Positions 54,511 to 64,000 of a DNA stretch of 64,000 nucleotides are shown piece after piece. The stretch is from NCBI GenBank assembly GCA_052116865.1, contig JBQKKG010000002.1, positions 269,082 to 333,081 on the forward strand, given 5' to 3'. Each line of letters opens with the position of its first letter. Position 1 is the stretch's first letter. Position numbers and translations under genes: made by a program. The notes under the pieces are model-generated. The model was not told the origin of the DNA. It saw nothing but the letters and a program-made list of their open reading frames with translations, and made no database searches. The DNA comes from CAUPWF01 sp963515125. Its GTDB lineage: Bacteria > Bacillota > Clostridia > Lachnospirales > Lachnospiraceae.

Positions 54511-55080
54511 TTAAAGTTCCAGCACATCTGATATTTCACACATCTGGGCAAGTGCTATATCAATAAATTCCTTTAAACTCATACCTGTAAATTCAATTGC
54601 TTCCATATAATCACGATTGGCTCCAGCTGCAAATCTTAACTCATTAAATCTTTTCATAACTGATTTAGGTTTCACACTCGCAATTTTTTTATCTGGATAG
54701 ATCTGTGCTACTGCCTTACAAAATCCACTCATTGGATCTGCTGCTAGTACTGCATATTGTAAAGTAGTCTTTGCCTTAACTCCGCTTTTAGGATTATGGG
54801 AGCAAATAGCATCGAACAATACTTGATCTTCTACCCCTTCTTTTTTTAAGATTTCTACGGAGGTTGGTCCATGAACACTCAAATTATTTTGCCAATCGCA
54901 ATGTTCTTCATCCAAATCATGAAGCAAGCCTACAATTCCCCAGAATTCTTCCTCTTCAGGTGCGAGCTTCTTTGCTAACCCTTTCATAATTGCCTCTACT
55001 GCATAGGAATGTTGAATGTATTTTTCACCCTCCATATATTTCATTAAAATATCGTGTGCCTGATTTCTTGTCATACCCAT
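54511..55080 (-). CDS. HD-domain hydrolase
   Basis: 189-aa protein with the HD metal-binding set: HSYAVEAIMKGLA (first His), GLLHDLDEEHC (the HD pair at about residue 49-50), ICSHNPKSG and a terminal Asp region AADPMSGF. These are usually phosphohydrolases of nucleotides. Start after AAGGAGGAAATGAA. It is 14 bases upstream of the AEC gene, so the two are probably co-transcribed. Confidence 0.8.
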   Translation of the reverse strand: MGMTRNQAHDILMKYMEGEKYIQHSYAVEAIMKGLAKKLAPEEEEFWGIVGLLHDLDEEHCDWQNNLSVHGPTSVEILKKEGVEDQVLFDAICSHNPKSGVKAKTTLQYAVLAADPMSGFCKAVAQIYPDKKIASVKPKSVMKRFNELRFAAGANRDYMEAIEFTGMSLKEFIDIALAQMCEISDVLEL

Positions 55081-55272
55081 TTCATTTCCTCCTTCTGATG
55101 TAAATTGCTATGCACCGTTCCCATCACGGGTGCTTCTGTTATGTTGTATTGTATTACAGTTATTCTTCTATGTAAAGTAGAAAGCCTTTTTCATAAATTT
55201 TTACCTTTTTATTGACTTCATTCTTGCTTACCACCTATAATGGCACATGTATAATACTTAGGAGGAACAAAC

Positions 55273-56028
55273 ATGGAATTAACACTTCAGACATTTATCA
55301 TTGTATGCCCTTTATTATTTTTTGCTGGTCTAGTAGATGCCATCGGGGGTGGCGGGGGGCTAATATCACTACCTGCATATTTAATTGCTGGTTTACCACC
55401 ACATGTTGCAATTGCTACGAATAAACTGTCATCTACTTGTGGTACTACTCTTGCAACTTTACGTTTTATAAAGCATAAATTGGTCAATATTAAACTTGCT
55501 ATACCGTCAGTTATCGCTGCGATTCTAGGTTCTGCCATTGGTGCGAATCTATCTCTTTTAGTTGACGAAAAACTTATGTTTTACGTATTACTTATTGTAC
55601 TCCCCATTTCCGCTTTTCTTGTTTTAAATAAAAGACTTTTTAATGATGACGGTTCTGATGTTGTCACGCTAGACAAGAAGACATATTTAACTGCCACAAT
55701 TGCGGCTTTTATTATAGGTTGCTATGATGGCTTTTATGGCCCAGGTACAGGTACATTTCTAATTATCGCTTTTACTATTTTTGCAAAGTTGAATATTAAA
55801 ACAGCGAATGCTCAGGCAAAGGTTATTAACTTAACTACGAACATTACATCTTTAATAATATTTTTATGGAATGGTAAAGTGTTTATACCACTTGGCATTG
55901 CCGCTGCTATTTGCAACATGGTTGGCGGCTATATTGGTGCTGGACTGGTAATGACCAGCGGTAGTAAAATAGTAAAACCTAGCATCATTTTTGTTTTGAT
56001 TTTACTGGCTATCAAAATACTTCTATAA
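55273..56028 (+). CDS. TauE/SafE-family membrane transporter
   Basis: 251-aa protein with about seven to eight hydrophobic segments. Family motif DAIGGGGGLISLPAYLIAGLPPHVAIATNKLSS in the N-terminal half, repeated as YDGFYGPGTGTFLII...NAQAKVINLTTN in the second. Members export or import sulfonates, sulfite or other anions. Start after AGGAGGAACAAAC. It runs opposite to the surrounding rpoC-rpsL genes. Confidence 0.88.
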   Translation: MELTLQTFIIVCPLLFFAGLVDAIGGGGGLISLPAYLIAGLPPHVAIATNKLSSTCGTTLATLRFIKHKLVNIKLAIPSVIAAILGSAIGANLSLLVDEKLMFYVLLIVLPISAFLVLNKRLFNDDGSDVVTLDKKTYLTATIAAFIIGCYDGFYGPGTGTFLIIAFTIFAKLNIKTANAQAKVINLTTNITSLIIFLWNGKVFIPLGIAAAICNMVGGYIGAGLVMTSGSKIVKPSIIFVLILLAIKILL

Positions 56029-56035
56029 TCAAAGA

Positions 56036-56098
56036 AGAACATTTGCCCTCTTTGCTTACGATAAAATATCACTGTAAGCTTTGAAAAGCAAATGTTCT
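56036..56098. terminator. Bidirectional hairpin between the TauE gene and rpoC
   Basis: Outer arms AGAACATTTGC (56036-56046) and GCAAATGTTCT (56088-56098) enclose a second inverted repeat GCTTAC/GTAAGC. It lies between convergent genes and is flanked by TTTT/AAAG runs. Confidence 0.65.
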
Positions 56099-56134
56099 CT
56101 TTTAATTGTTTCTAATATATATAGGTAACAACAC

Positions 56135-59100
56135 TTATTCTTCTGTTAACTCTACCAATTCTTCTACAACTTCTATACCCTCTTCAAAGTCCTCTTCATC
56201 AATTAAAATTTCATCATCCAGGTTATATTCTGTATCTAACTTTACATCACGATACTTTCTCATACCAGTACCTGCTGGAATCAATTTTCCGATAATAACA
56301 TTTTCTTTCAGACCTATAAGTGGGTCTACTTTTCCCTTAATTGCCGCTTCGGTAAGAACCTTTGTCGTCTCTTGGAAAGAGGCAGCTGATAAGAATGAAT
56401 TGGTTGCAAGAGAAGCTTTGGTAATACCTAACATGACTTGTTCACCTGTTGCAGGCTCTTTATCTTCTGCTTCTAAAGCTTCATTTGTATCTATGAAGTC
56501 AAGGTTATCAACCATAGTTCCTGGTAAGAATTCTGAATCTCCATTTTCTTCAATTCGAATCTTCTTCAACATCTGACGTACTATAACTTCAATATGCTTA
56601 TCATTGATTTCAACACCTTGTAGACGGTAAACTCGTTGCACTTCTTGAATCATGTAATCCTGAACAGCACGTACGCCCTTGATCTTTAAGATATCATGAG
56701 GATTAACACTACCTTCTGTAAGCTCATCTCCAGCACCTAATTCCGCACCATCTTGAATCTTAATTCTAGAACCATAAGGAATTAAGTATGCTTTAGATTC
56801 ACCTGTTTCATGGCTAGTTACAATAATTTCGCGTTTTTTCTTTGTATCATTAATAACAGCAGTACCACCAAATTCTGTGATAATCGCAAGTCCTTTTGGT
56901 TTTCTTGCTTCAAAGAGTTCTTCTACACGAGGAAGACCTTGTGTAATATCATCTCCAGCAACACCACCCGTATGGAACGTACGCATTGTAAGCTGTGTAC
57001 CCGGTTCACCAATAGATTGTGCTGCAATAATACCTACTGCTTCTCCTACTTGTACTGGCTCACCTGTAGCCATATTTGCTCCATAACATTTTGCACATAC
57101 GCCAATGTGAGACTTGCAGGAAAGAATGGTACGAATTTTCAATTCTGTGATTTCGCCACCCTTTTCATTTACACCGTATTTCATAATAGCTTCTGCACGT
57201 CTTGGTGTAATCATATGATTAGCCTTCACAAGTACATTTCCATCTTTATCTGTTACTGTACGGCATGAATAACGACCAGTAATACGTTCTTGCAAGCTTT
57301 CAATCTCTTCATTTCCATCCATAAATGCACTAACGACCATTCCAGGAATTTCAGTACCTGCTGGTACACAATCCACTTCCCGAATAATAAGATCTTGTGA
57401 AACGTCAACCAGACGTCTTGTAAGGTATCCTGAATCGGCTGTACGAAGGGCTGTATCCGATAGACCTTTACGAGCACCATGTGCAGACATAAAATATTCC
57501 AATACATCCAGTCCCTCACGGAAGTTGGACTTGATAGGCAACTCAATCGTACGACCAGTTGTATCAGCCATCAAACCACGCATACCCGCAAGCTGTTTAA
57601 TCTGTTTGTCAGAACCACGGGCTCCCGAATCTGCCATCATGAAGATATTATTATATTTATCAAGACCATCCAACAATGCCTTTGTAAGCACATCATCGGT
57701 GTTCTTCCATGTTTCTACAACTTCTTTATATCGTTCTTCTTCTGTAATAAGACCACGTTTATAGTTTCTAGTAATCTTATCCACAGTATTTTGTGCTTCC
57801 TCAATTAATTGTGGCTTCTGTGGCGGTACTGTCATATCTGAAATAGATACGGTCATAGCTGCTCTCGTAGAATACTTGTATCCTGTTGCTTTAATGTCAT
57901 CAAGTACTTCTGCAGTCTTTGTCGCACCATGTGTATTAATTACTTTTTCTAATATCTGTTTTGCTTGCTTTTTACCAACATGAAAGTCAACTTCTAAGCA
58001 AAGTTCATTTTCTTCCAACGATCGGTCTACAAATCCTAAATCTTGAGGAATAATTTCATTGAATAAAAATCTTCCTAATGTAGATTCCACTATTCCAGTT
58101 TTTACAGTACCATTTCCCAACATTTTAGACACACGAACTTTAATGCGAGAATGCAAGGTAAGTGCACCATTTTCATAAGCTAATATAGCTTCATTTAGAT
58201 TTTTAAAGGATTTACCTTCTCCCTTTGCTCCTGGTCTTTCTTGTGTCAAATAGTAAATACCAAGTACCATATCCTGTGAAGGAACTGCAACTGGACCACC
58301 ATCAGATGGTTTCAACAAGTTATTTGGTGACAACAATAAGAATCGACATTCTGCTTGAGCTTCTACCGAAAGTGGTAAATGCACAGCCATCTGGTCACCA
58401 TCAAAATCGGCATTGTAAGCAGTACAAACCAACGGATGGAGCTTGATTGCTTTTCCTTCTACTAAGATTGGCTCAAATGCTTGGATACCAAGTCTATGAA
58501 GTGTGGGTGCACGATTCAACATAACTGGATGTTCTTTAATTACTTCTTCTAGCACATCCCAAACTTCTGGTTGAAGTCTCTCTACCATCTTCTTTGCATT
58601 CTTAATATTATGTGCTGTACCATTACCAACTAATTCTTTCATAACAAATGGCTTGAATAATTCAATTGCCATCTCTTTTGGTAATCCACATTGATAAATT
58701 TTTAGTTCTGGTCCTACAACGATTACAGAACGTCCTGAGTAATCCACACGTTTACCAAGTAAGTTTTGGCGGAAACGCCCTGATTTTCCCTTTAACATAT
58801 CCGAAAGAGATTTCAATGCTCTATTACCTGGTCCGGTAACTGGACGACCACGCCGTCCGTTATCAATCAATGCATCCACTGCTTCTTGAAGCATTCTCTT
58901 TTCATTTCGAACAATGATATCAGGAGCCCCTAGCTCTAAAAGTCGTTTCAAACGATTATTTCTATTGATAATTCTTCTATATAAATCATTGAGGTCAGAT
59001 GTTGCAAAACGTCCACCATCCAATTGCACCATTGGACGCAAGTCTGGTGGTATAACTGGGATCACAGTCATGATCATCCATTCTGGCTTGTTTCCTGAAC

Positions 59101-59776
59101 CACGGAACGCTTCTACAACTTCTAGACGTTTTACAATTCTTGCACGTTTTTGACCGGTAGCACCTTTCAGTCCGGATTGAAGTTCTTCGTACTCCTTATC
59201 TAAATCAATTCCTTTTAGTAACTCTTGAACAGACTCTGCACCCATACCTACACGAAAAGCGCTGCCCCATGTTTCTCTAGCTTCTTGATACTCCTGCTCA
59301 GAAAGCACTTGCTTATATTGAAGATCAGTCTCTCCTTTATCTAGAACAATATAAGAAGCAAAATATAATACTTTTTCTAATGTTCTAGGTGATAAGTCAA
59401 GAATCAATCCCATACGGCTTGGAATCCCCTTAAAATACCAAATATGTGATACTGGTGCTGCCAAATCAATGTGACCCATACGTTCACGACGTACAGACGC
59501 TTTGGTAACTTCTACACCACAACGATCACAAACTACACCCTTATAACGAATCTTTTTGTATTTACCACAATGGCATTCCCAGTCCTTACTAGGCCCAAAA
59601 ATCTTTTCACAAAAAAGTCCATCTTTTTCAGGTTTTAATGTTCTATAATTAATTGTTTCCGGTTTTGTAACTTCACCTCTTGACCATTCCATAATCTTTT
59701 CAGGTGATGCCAAACCGATTTTAATAGCATCAAATGTCATTGGTTGATATGATTGTTCATTGTTTGTTGCTGTCAT
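56135..59776 (-). CDS. rpoC: RNA polymerase subunit beta'
   Basis: 1213-aa beta' subunit. N-terminal zinc site (CHCGKYKKIRYKGVVCDRCG), catalytic NADFDGDQMAVH with the three Mg-binding aspartates, and the trigger loop region GARGSDKQ...LAGMRG. The ATG at 59776 follows AGAGGGGAGAGCCA. It ends in an acidic tail. Co-transcribed with rpoB, 13 bases apart. Confidence 0.98.
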   Translation of the reverse strand: MTATNNEQSYQPMTFDAIKIGLASPEKIMEWSRGEVTKPETINYRTLKPEKDGLFCEKIFGPSKDWECHCGKYKKIRYKGVVCDRCGVEVTKASVRRERMGHIDLAAPVSHIWYFKGIPSRMGLILDLSPRTLEKVLYFASYIVLDKGETDLQYKQVLSEQEYQEARETWGSAFRVGMGAESVQELLKGIDLDKEYEELQSGLKGATGQKRARIVKRLEVVEAFRGSGNKPEWMIMTVIPVIPPDLRPMVQLDGGRFATSDLNDLYRRIINRNNRLKRLLELGAPDIIVRNEKRMLQEAVDALIDNGRRGRPVTGPGNRALKSLSDMLKGKSGRFRQNLLGKRVDYSGRSVIVVGPELKIYQCGLPKEMAIELFKPFVMKELVGNGTAHNIKNAKKMVERLQPEVWDVLEEVIKEHPVMLNRAPTLHRLGIQAFEPILVEGKAIKLHPLVCTAYNADFDGDQMAVHLPLSVEAQAECRFLLLSPNNLLKPSDGGPVAVPSQDMVLGIYYLTQERPGAKGEGKSFKNLNEAILAYENGALTLHSRIKVRVSKMLGNGTVKTGIVESTLGRFLFNEIIPQDLGFVDRSLEENELCLEVDFHVGKKQAKQILEKVINTHGATKTAEVLDDIKATGYKYSTRAAMTVSISDMTVPPQKPQLIEEAQNTVDKITRNYKRGLITEEERYKEVVETWKNTDDVLTKALLDGLDKYNNIFMMADSGARGSDKQIKQLAGMRGLMADTTGRTIELPIKSNFREGLDVLEYFMSAHGARKGLSDTALRTADSGYLTRRLVDVSQDLIIREVDCVPAGTEIPGMVVSAFMDGNEEIESLQERITGRYSCRTVTDKDGNVLVKANHMITPRRAEAIMKYGVNEKGGEITELKIRTILSCKSHIGVCAKCYGANMATGEPVQVGEAVGIIAAQSIGEPGTQLTMRTFHTGGVAGDDITQGLPRVEELFEARKPKGLAIITEFGGTAVINDTKKKREIIVTSHETGESKAYLIPYGSRIKIQDGAELGAGDELTEGSVNPHDILKIKGVRAVQDYMIQEVQRVYRLQGVEINDKHIEVIVRQMLKKIRIEENGDSEFLPGTMVDNLDFIDTNEALEAEDKEPATGEQVMLGITKASLATNSFLSAASFQETTKVLTEAAIKGKVDPLIGLKENVIIGKLIPAGTGMRKYRDVKLDTEYNLDDEILIDEEDFEEGIEVVEELVELTEE

Positions 59777-59789
59777 TGGCTCTCCCCTC

Positions 59790-62700
59790 TTATTCTTCTT
59801 CATCAAGAATTTCTTCATCTACCTCAAAGTCATCAGATTCAGGTTCATCTTCCTCTTCTTCAACATCCACTAATTCATCACCTGCAAATTCTTGTTTGCT
59901 AAATCCATGCGCACTGTAAGACTCTTCTTCTGGATTATATCTTTTATCCCCTTCAATGATGGAGTGCAAATCAGTTTCTCCATAATCAATGCTTTCCATG
60001 ATTTCTACTTCTGTTTGGTCTTCTCTTAACACTTTCACATCAAGTCCAAGAGATTGTAATTCTTTTAGAAGTACTTTGAAGGACTCTGGAATTCCTGGCT
60101 CTGGGATATTGTCACCCTTGATAATTGCTTCATAAGTTTTCACACGACCTACTACATCATCCGACTTCACAGTTAAGATTTCTTGTAAAGTATACGATGC
60201 GCCATAAGCCTCTAATGCCCATACTTCCATTTCTCCAAAACGCTGTCCACCAAATTGTGCTTTACCACCTAATGGTTGTTGCGTTACTAAAGAGTAAGGA
60301 CCCGTAGAACGTGCATGAATCTTATCATCTACCAAATGATGAAGTTTCAAGTAATGCATATGACCAATCGTTACTGGACTATCAAAGAACTCTCCCGTTC
60401 TACCATCGCGCAGACGTACTTTTCCGTCGCGGGAAAGCGGCACGCCCTTCCACAACTTTCTGTGTTCTCTATTTTCAGATAAATATTCCATTACCTCTGG
60501 TAATAACTCTTCTTTATGTTTCTTTTCAAATTCTTCCCATTCAAGGTTCACATAATCATTTGCTAAGTCAAGGGTATCCATAATGTCATTTTCATTCGCA
60601 CCATCAAATACTGGTGTAGAAATGTTAAACCCTAGTGCTTTTGCAGCTAGACTTAGGTGAATCTCAAGTACTTGTCCGATATTCATACGAGATGGTACGC
60701 CAAGTGGGTTTAGTACAATATCAAGTGGACGTCCATTTGGCAAGAACGGCATATCTTCCACTGGTAACACACGGGAAACAACACCCTTATTACCATGACG
60801 ACCAGCCATTTTATCTCCAACAGAGATTTTTCTCTTCTGTGCAATATAGATGCGAACTGCTTGATTTACACCTGGTGATAATTCATCCCCATTTTCTCTG
60901 GTAAATACTTTTGCATCTACAACAATACCATACTCTCCATGCGGTACTTTCAAAGAGGTATCCCTTACCTCTCTTGCCTTTTCTCCAAAGATCGCACGAA
61001 GTAATCTTTCTTCTGCTGTTAACTCTGTCTCGCCCTTTGGAGTCACTTTACCAACCAAAATATCTCCCGCGCGAACTTCAGCACCAATACGAATGATACC
61101 TCTATCATCAAGATCTTTTAAAGCATCATCGCCAACACCTGGGATGTCACGTGTGATTTCTTCTGGCCCAAGCTTAGTATCTCTAGCTTCTGCCTCGTAT
61201 TCTTCTATATGAACTGATGTATAGACATCATCTTGTACAAGTCTCTCACTTAATAATACAGCATCCTCGTAATTATAACCTTCCCAGGTCATAAAACCAA
61301 TCAATGGATTCTTACCAAGCGCCATTTCACCCTTGGATGTGGAAGGTCCATCAGCAATCACTTGCCCTGCTTGCACTTGTTCACCCTTTACTACAATTGG
61401 TCTTTGGTTGTAGCAGTTGCTTTGGTTACTACGTAGGAATTTAGTCAACTTATATGTTTTCTTTGTTCCGTCTTCATTTTTAATTGTAATCTCTTTTGAT
61501 GTAGAACGTTCTACAACACCAGTCTTTTCACTAACAATACATACTCCTGAGTCTACTGCTGCTTTCGTTTCCATCCCAGTTCCTACAACAGGTGATTCTG
61601 TAGTAAGAAGCGGTACTGCTTGACGTTGCATGTTTGATCCCATGAGTGCACGGTTAGCATCGTCATTCTCCAAGAACGGAATTAATGCAGTAGCCACCGA
61701 GAACACCATCTTTGGAGATACGTCCATGTAGTCAAATGCATTTCGTTCATATTCCTGTGTTTCATCTAGATAACGACCAGAAACATTTTTATGAACAAAG
61801 TGCCCATCATCATCCAGAGGTTCATTCGCTTGTGCAACATGATAATTATCTTCTTCATCTGCAGTCATATATACTACTTCATCCGTTACAATAGGATCCC
61901 CTGGTTGAGACTTATCTATCTTACGATAAGGAGCTTCAATAAATCCATACACATTAATTCTTGCATACGTAGCAAGAGAGTTAATCAACCCAATGTTTGG
62001 ACCTTCTGGTGTTTCAATCGGACACATTCTTCCATAATGTGAATAATGAACGTCACGCACCTCAAAACCAGCCCTATCACGCGACAAACCACCTGGTCCT
62101 AACGCTGATAGACGTCTCTTATGTGTCAACTCTCCTAATGGGTTATTCTGATCCATAAACTGAGACAACTGAGAAGATCCAAAGAATTCTTTTACAGCTG
62201 CAGTTACTGGCTTGATATTAATTAATGATTGTGGAGATATTCCTTCTAGATCTTGTGTCGTCATTCTTTCACGAACAACACGTTCTAATCTTGAAAGACC
62301 AATTCTATATTGATTCTGTAATAACTCTCCAACTGCACGAATACGTCTATTACCTAGATGATCAATGTCATCATCGTTACCGATTCCATATTCCAGGTGA
62401 ATATTATAGTTAATAGATGCTAAGATATCTTCTTTTGTGATGTGTTTTGGAATTAATTCTGAAATATTTTTTTTGATTTCTTCTTTTAACTCTTCAATAT
62501 CTCCTGCAGTCTCTTCTAAAATACTAGCGAGTGCTGGATAATATACTAATTCACTAACCCCTACCTCTTTCGGATCCACGTCAACAACAGCTTGCAATTC
62601 TACCATCATATTAGAAAGAATCTTAATATTACGTTCTTCTTCTCCCTTTACCCATACAAATGGAACAGCTGAATTTTGAATTGCATCTGCTAATTCTCTA

Positions 62701-63644
62701 CTTACTTCCGTTCCTTCTTCTGCAAGTACTTCGCCTGTTATTGGACTAATTACAGGTTCTGCTATGATACATCCTGTAATTCTATTCTTTAAAGCCAACT
62801 TTTTATTAAATTTATAACGTCCAACCTTCGCCAAATCATATCTTCTTGCATCAAAGAACATACTCATAATCAAGCTCTCTGCCGAGTCTACGGCCAAAGG
62901 TTCTCCCGGACGGATTTTCTTGTATAATTCTAAAAGACCTTCCTGATAATTTTCAGCAGTGTCTTTTCCAAAACTTGCTATAATCTTTGGTTCTTCACCG
63001 AATAATTCAATAATTTCTGCGTTTGTACCAATTCCTAGTGCACGAATAAGCACAGTAATAGGTACCTTTCTAGTTCTATCTACACGTACATAAAAAACGT
63101 CATTGGAATCTGTTTCATATTCAAGCCACGCTCCACGATTCGGAATTACAGTAGAAGAATACAACTCTTTCCCTATTTTATCATGAGCAATTGAATAGTA
63201 AATTCCTGGAGAACGTACTAATTGACTTACGATAACACGTTCAGCACCATTGATTACAAAAGTACCAGTTGCTGTCATAAGTGGCAAATCTCCCATAAAG
63301 ATTTCATGTTCATTTATCTCATCATTCTCTTTATTATAAAGTCTTACCTTTACTTTCAAAGGTGCTGCATACGTAGCATCTCGTTCTTTACATTCCTCGA
63401 TTGTATATTTTACATCATCTTCACATAATGTAAAATCTGTAAATTCCAGACTTAAGTGACCACTGTAATCAGCAATCGGTGAAATATCCGCAAATACTTC
63501 TTTTAATCCTTCATCCAGAAACCATTGGTAGGAATCTTTTTGAACTTCGATTAAATTAGGCATTTGTAATACTTCTTTTTGCCTAGAATAGCTCATACGA
63601 GAACTTTTTCCAGTTGTGATGGGACGAATTCTGTTTTTCTCCAT
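59790..63644 (-). CDS. rpoB: RNA polymerase subunit beta
   Basis: 1284-aa beta subunit. The start is the ATG at 63644 (MEKNRIRPITTG) after AAGGAGTGAAACGTCA; the frame stays open to 63764 through promoter sequence. The rifampicin region reads SSQLSQFMDQNNPLGELTHKRRLSALGPGGL, which is the wild-type sensitive form. The C-terminus is strongly acidic. Confidence 0.98.
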   Translation of the reverse strand: MEKNRIRPITTGKSSRMSYSRQKEVLQMPNLIEVQKDSYQWFLDEGLKEVFADISPIADYSGHLSLEFTDFTLCEDDVKYTIEECKERDATYAAPLKVKVRLYNKENDEINEHEIFMGDLPLMTATGTFVINGAERVIVSQLVRSPGIYYSIAHDKIGKELYSSTVIPNRGAWLEYETDSNDVFYVRVDRTRKVPITVLIRALGIGTNAEIIELFGEEPKIIASFGKDTAENYQEGLLELYKKIRPGEPLAVDSAESLIMSMFFDARRYDLAKVGRYKFNKKLALKNRITGCIIAEPVISPITGEVLAEEGTEVSRELADAIQNSAVPFVWVKGEEERNIKILSNMMVELQAVVDVDPKEVGVSELVYYPALASILEETAGDIEELKEEIKKNISELIPKHITKEDILASINYNIHLEYGIGNDDDIDHLGNRRIRAVGELLQNQYRIGLSRLERVVRERMTTQDLEGISPQSLINIKPVTAAVKEFFGSSQLSQFMDQNNPLGELTHKRRLSALGPGGLSRDRAGFEVRDVHYSHYGRMCPIETPEGPNIGLINSLATYARINVYGFIEAPYRKIDKSQPGDPIVTDEVVYMTADEEDNYHVAQANEPLDDDGHFVHKNVSGRYLDETQEYERNAFDYMDVSPKMVFSVATALIPFLENDDANRALMGSNMQRQAVPLLTTESPVVGTGMETKAAVDSGVCIVSEKTGVVERSTSKEITIKNEDGTKKTYKLTKFLRSNQSNCYNQRPIVVKGEQVQAGQVIADGPSTSKGEMALGKNPLIGFMTWEGYNYEDAVLLSERLVQDDVYTSVHIEEYEAEARDTKLGPEEITRDIPGVGDDALKDLDDRGIIRIGAEVRAGDILVGKVTPKGETELTAEERLLRAIFGEKAREVRDTSLKVPHGEYGIVVDAKVFTRENGDELSPGVNQAVRIYIAQKRKISVGDKMAGRHGNKGVVSRVLPVEDMPFLPNGRPLDIVLNPLGVPSRMNIGQVLEIHLSLAAKALGFNISTPVFDGANENDIMDTLDLANDYVNLEWEEFEKKHKEELLPEVMEYLSENREHRKLWKGVPLSRDGKVRLRDGRTGEFFDSPVTIGHMHYLKLHHLVDDKIHARSTGPYSLVTQQPLGGKAQFGGQRFGEMEVWALEAYGASYTLQEILTVKSDDVVGRVKTYEAIIKGDNIPEPGIPESFKVLLKELQSLGLDVKVLREDQTEVEIMESIDYGETDLHSIIEGDKRYNPEEESYSAHGFSKQEFAGDELVDVEEEEDEPESDDFEVDEEILDEEE

Positions 63645-63769
63645 TGACGTTTCACTCCTTGTATATTTATTTTCTTGGCACAGCGATTTCAATATACAAT
63701 GAAAAAGCTTTGTGTTACCTTTTTCATTACACACTTTTTGGCATACCATTCCATAATAGTGCATTTTTT

Positions 63770-63798
63770 ACTGTAGCACAAAGCTTTTAGCTTGTCAA
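63770..63798 (-). promoter_or_regulatory. Sigma-A promoter of rpoB
   Basis: On the minus strand TTGACA (63793-63798), a 17-base spacer and TACAGT (63770-63775), about 125 bases before the ATG. The 12-base inverted repeat AAAAGCTTTGTG (63703-63714) / CACAAAGCTTTT (63777-63788) flanks the start site. So rpoBC can be transcribed independently of genes further right. Confidence 0.6.
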
Positions 63799-63870
63799 TA
63801 TCTTTTTTATATTATTTCCAATACACAGACATATATACATACATTATATACCAATATCAGACATCTTTCG

Positions 63871-64000
63871 GCGCTCCGCTTACACTCGTGACTTCGTCAC
63901 TCATGCGCGTTGCTCTTTCCTTCACGCAGATTGGCGCTCCGCTTACACTCGTGACTTCGTCACTCATGCGCGTTGCTCTTTCCTTCACGCAGATTGGCGC
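63871..64000. repeat. 63-bp tandem repeat array (two full units and the start of a third)
   Basis: Units begin at 63871, 63934 and 63997 and are identical. Each contains GTGACTTCGTCAC and GCGC palindromes and is much richer in GC than its surroundings. The unit length is a multiple of three, and one reverse-strand frame and two forward frames are open. The array continues beyond the window, so copy number is unknown. Confidence 0.9.

Noticed and set aside
63703..63788. The AAAAGCTTTGTG / CACAAAGCTTTT inverted repeat before rpoB as an attenuator hairpin
   Set aside because: One arm lies in the promoter spacer upstream of the expected start site, so both arms would not be in the same RNA.

Overview
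This looks like a chromosomal segment of a low-GC, strictly anaerobic Firmicute, most likely a gut-type Lachnospiraceae (Clostridium cluster XIVa). The evidence is AT-rich DNA with strong AGGAGG ribosome sites, rpoB-rpoC/rpsL-rpsG-fusA-tuf genes of Firmicute type, a glycyl-radical microcompartment operon, and several UGA codons that only make sense if read as selenocysteine. No prophage, insertion sequence, CRISPR array, rRNA or tRNA was recognised.

Region by region. (1) 1-8185, minus strand: part of a B12-independent 1,2-propanediol (fucose/rhamnose) microcompartment operon. Its order is glycyl radical diol dehydratase, activase, PduU/EutS-type shell protein, EutP/PduV GTPase, class II aldolase, GlcG-like protein, CoA-acylating aldehyde dehydrogenase and a zinc alcohol dehydrogenase that runs off the window. 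Two matching sigma-A promoters carry repeated ATGTGGTTTTT motifs upstream. (2) 8455-9168: PHP-domain phosphoesterase. (3) 9246-18165, minus: arabinose block, with a ChvE/GguAB-type sugar ABC transporter, AraR, ribulokinase, ribulose-5-P epimerase and arabinose isomerase, and AraR-like boxes at the promoter. (4) 18641-19231: ClpP. (5) 19430-28969: the most interesting part, a selenoprotein island. A LysR regulator, a double-cubane-type reductase, a small Cys-rich protein and a NitT/TauT-like ABC transporter sit with a thioredoxin-like protein, an ArsP-type permease, a MerB (organomercurial lyase)-like enzyme, a DUF3343 protein and a DsrE-like protein. Four genes (25062-25319, 22674-23462, 25523-26347, 28349-28969) each contain one in-frame UGA followed by a hairpin. 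The gene set matches what I remember as the selenocysteine-assisted organometal (SAO) system, which I could not look up. (6) 29200-40884, minus: a chloramphenicol acetyltransferase-like gene, then a full nucleoside uptake and salvage cluster (deoB, cdd, BmpA/NupABC-type ABC transporter, pdp, deoC, add, Crp-type regulator, punA). (7) 41091-46813, minus: two DUF proteins, and an FtsX-type ABC exporter with its two-component system. (8) 47230-48595: TrmO/TsaA-like protein and a MerR regulator. (9) 48803-63644: tuf, fusA, rpsG, rpsL, an inserted AEC transporter/HD protein/TauE permease, then rpoC and rpoB. A 63-bp tandem repeat lies at the right edge.

How the genes work together. The first operon turns fuculose-1-P or rhamnulose-1-P into lactaldehyde-derived propanediol, then propionaldehyde, then propionyl-CoA or propanol inside a protein shell. 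The arabinose block feeds the pentose phosphate pathway. The nucleoside cluster converts imported nucleosides to bases and (deoxy)ribose phosphates. The selenoprotein island probably imports an organometallic or other soft-element compound, cleaves the carbon-metal bond at a Cys/Sec pair and handles the product with vicinal thiol/selenol proteins and an efflux permease; the substrate cannot be read from the sequence.
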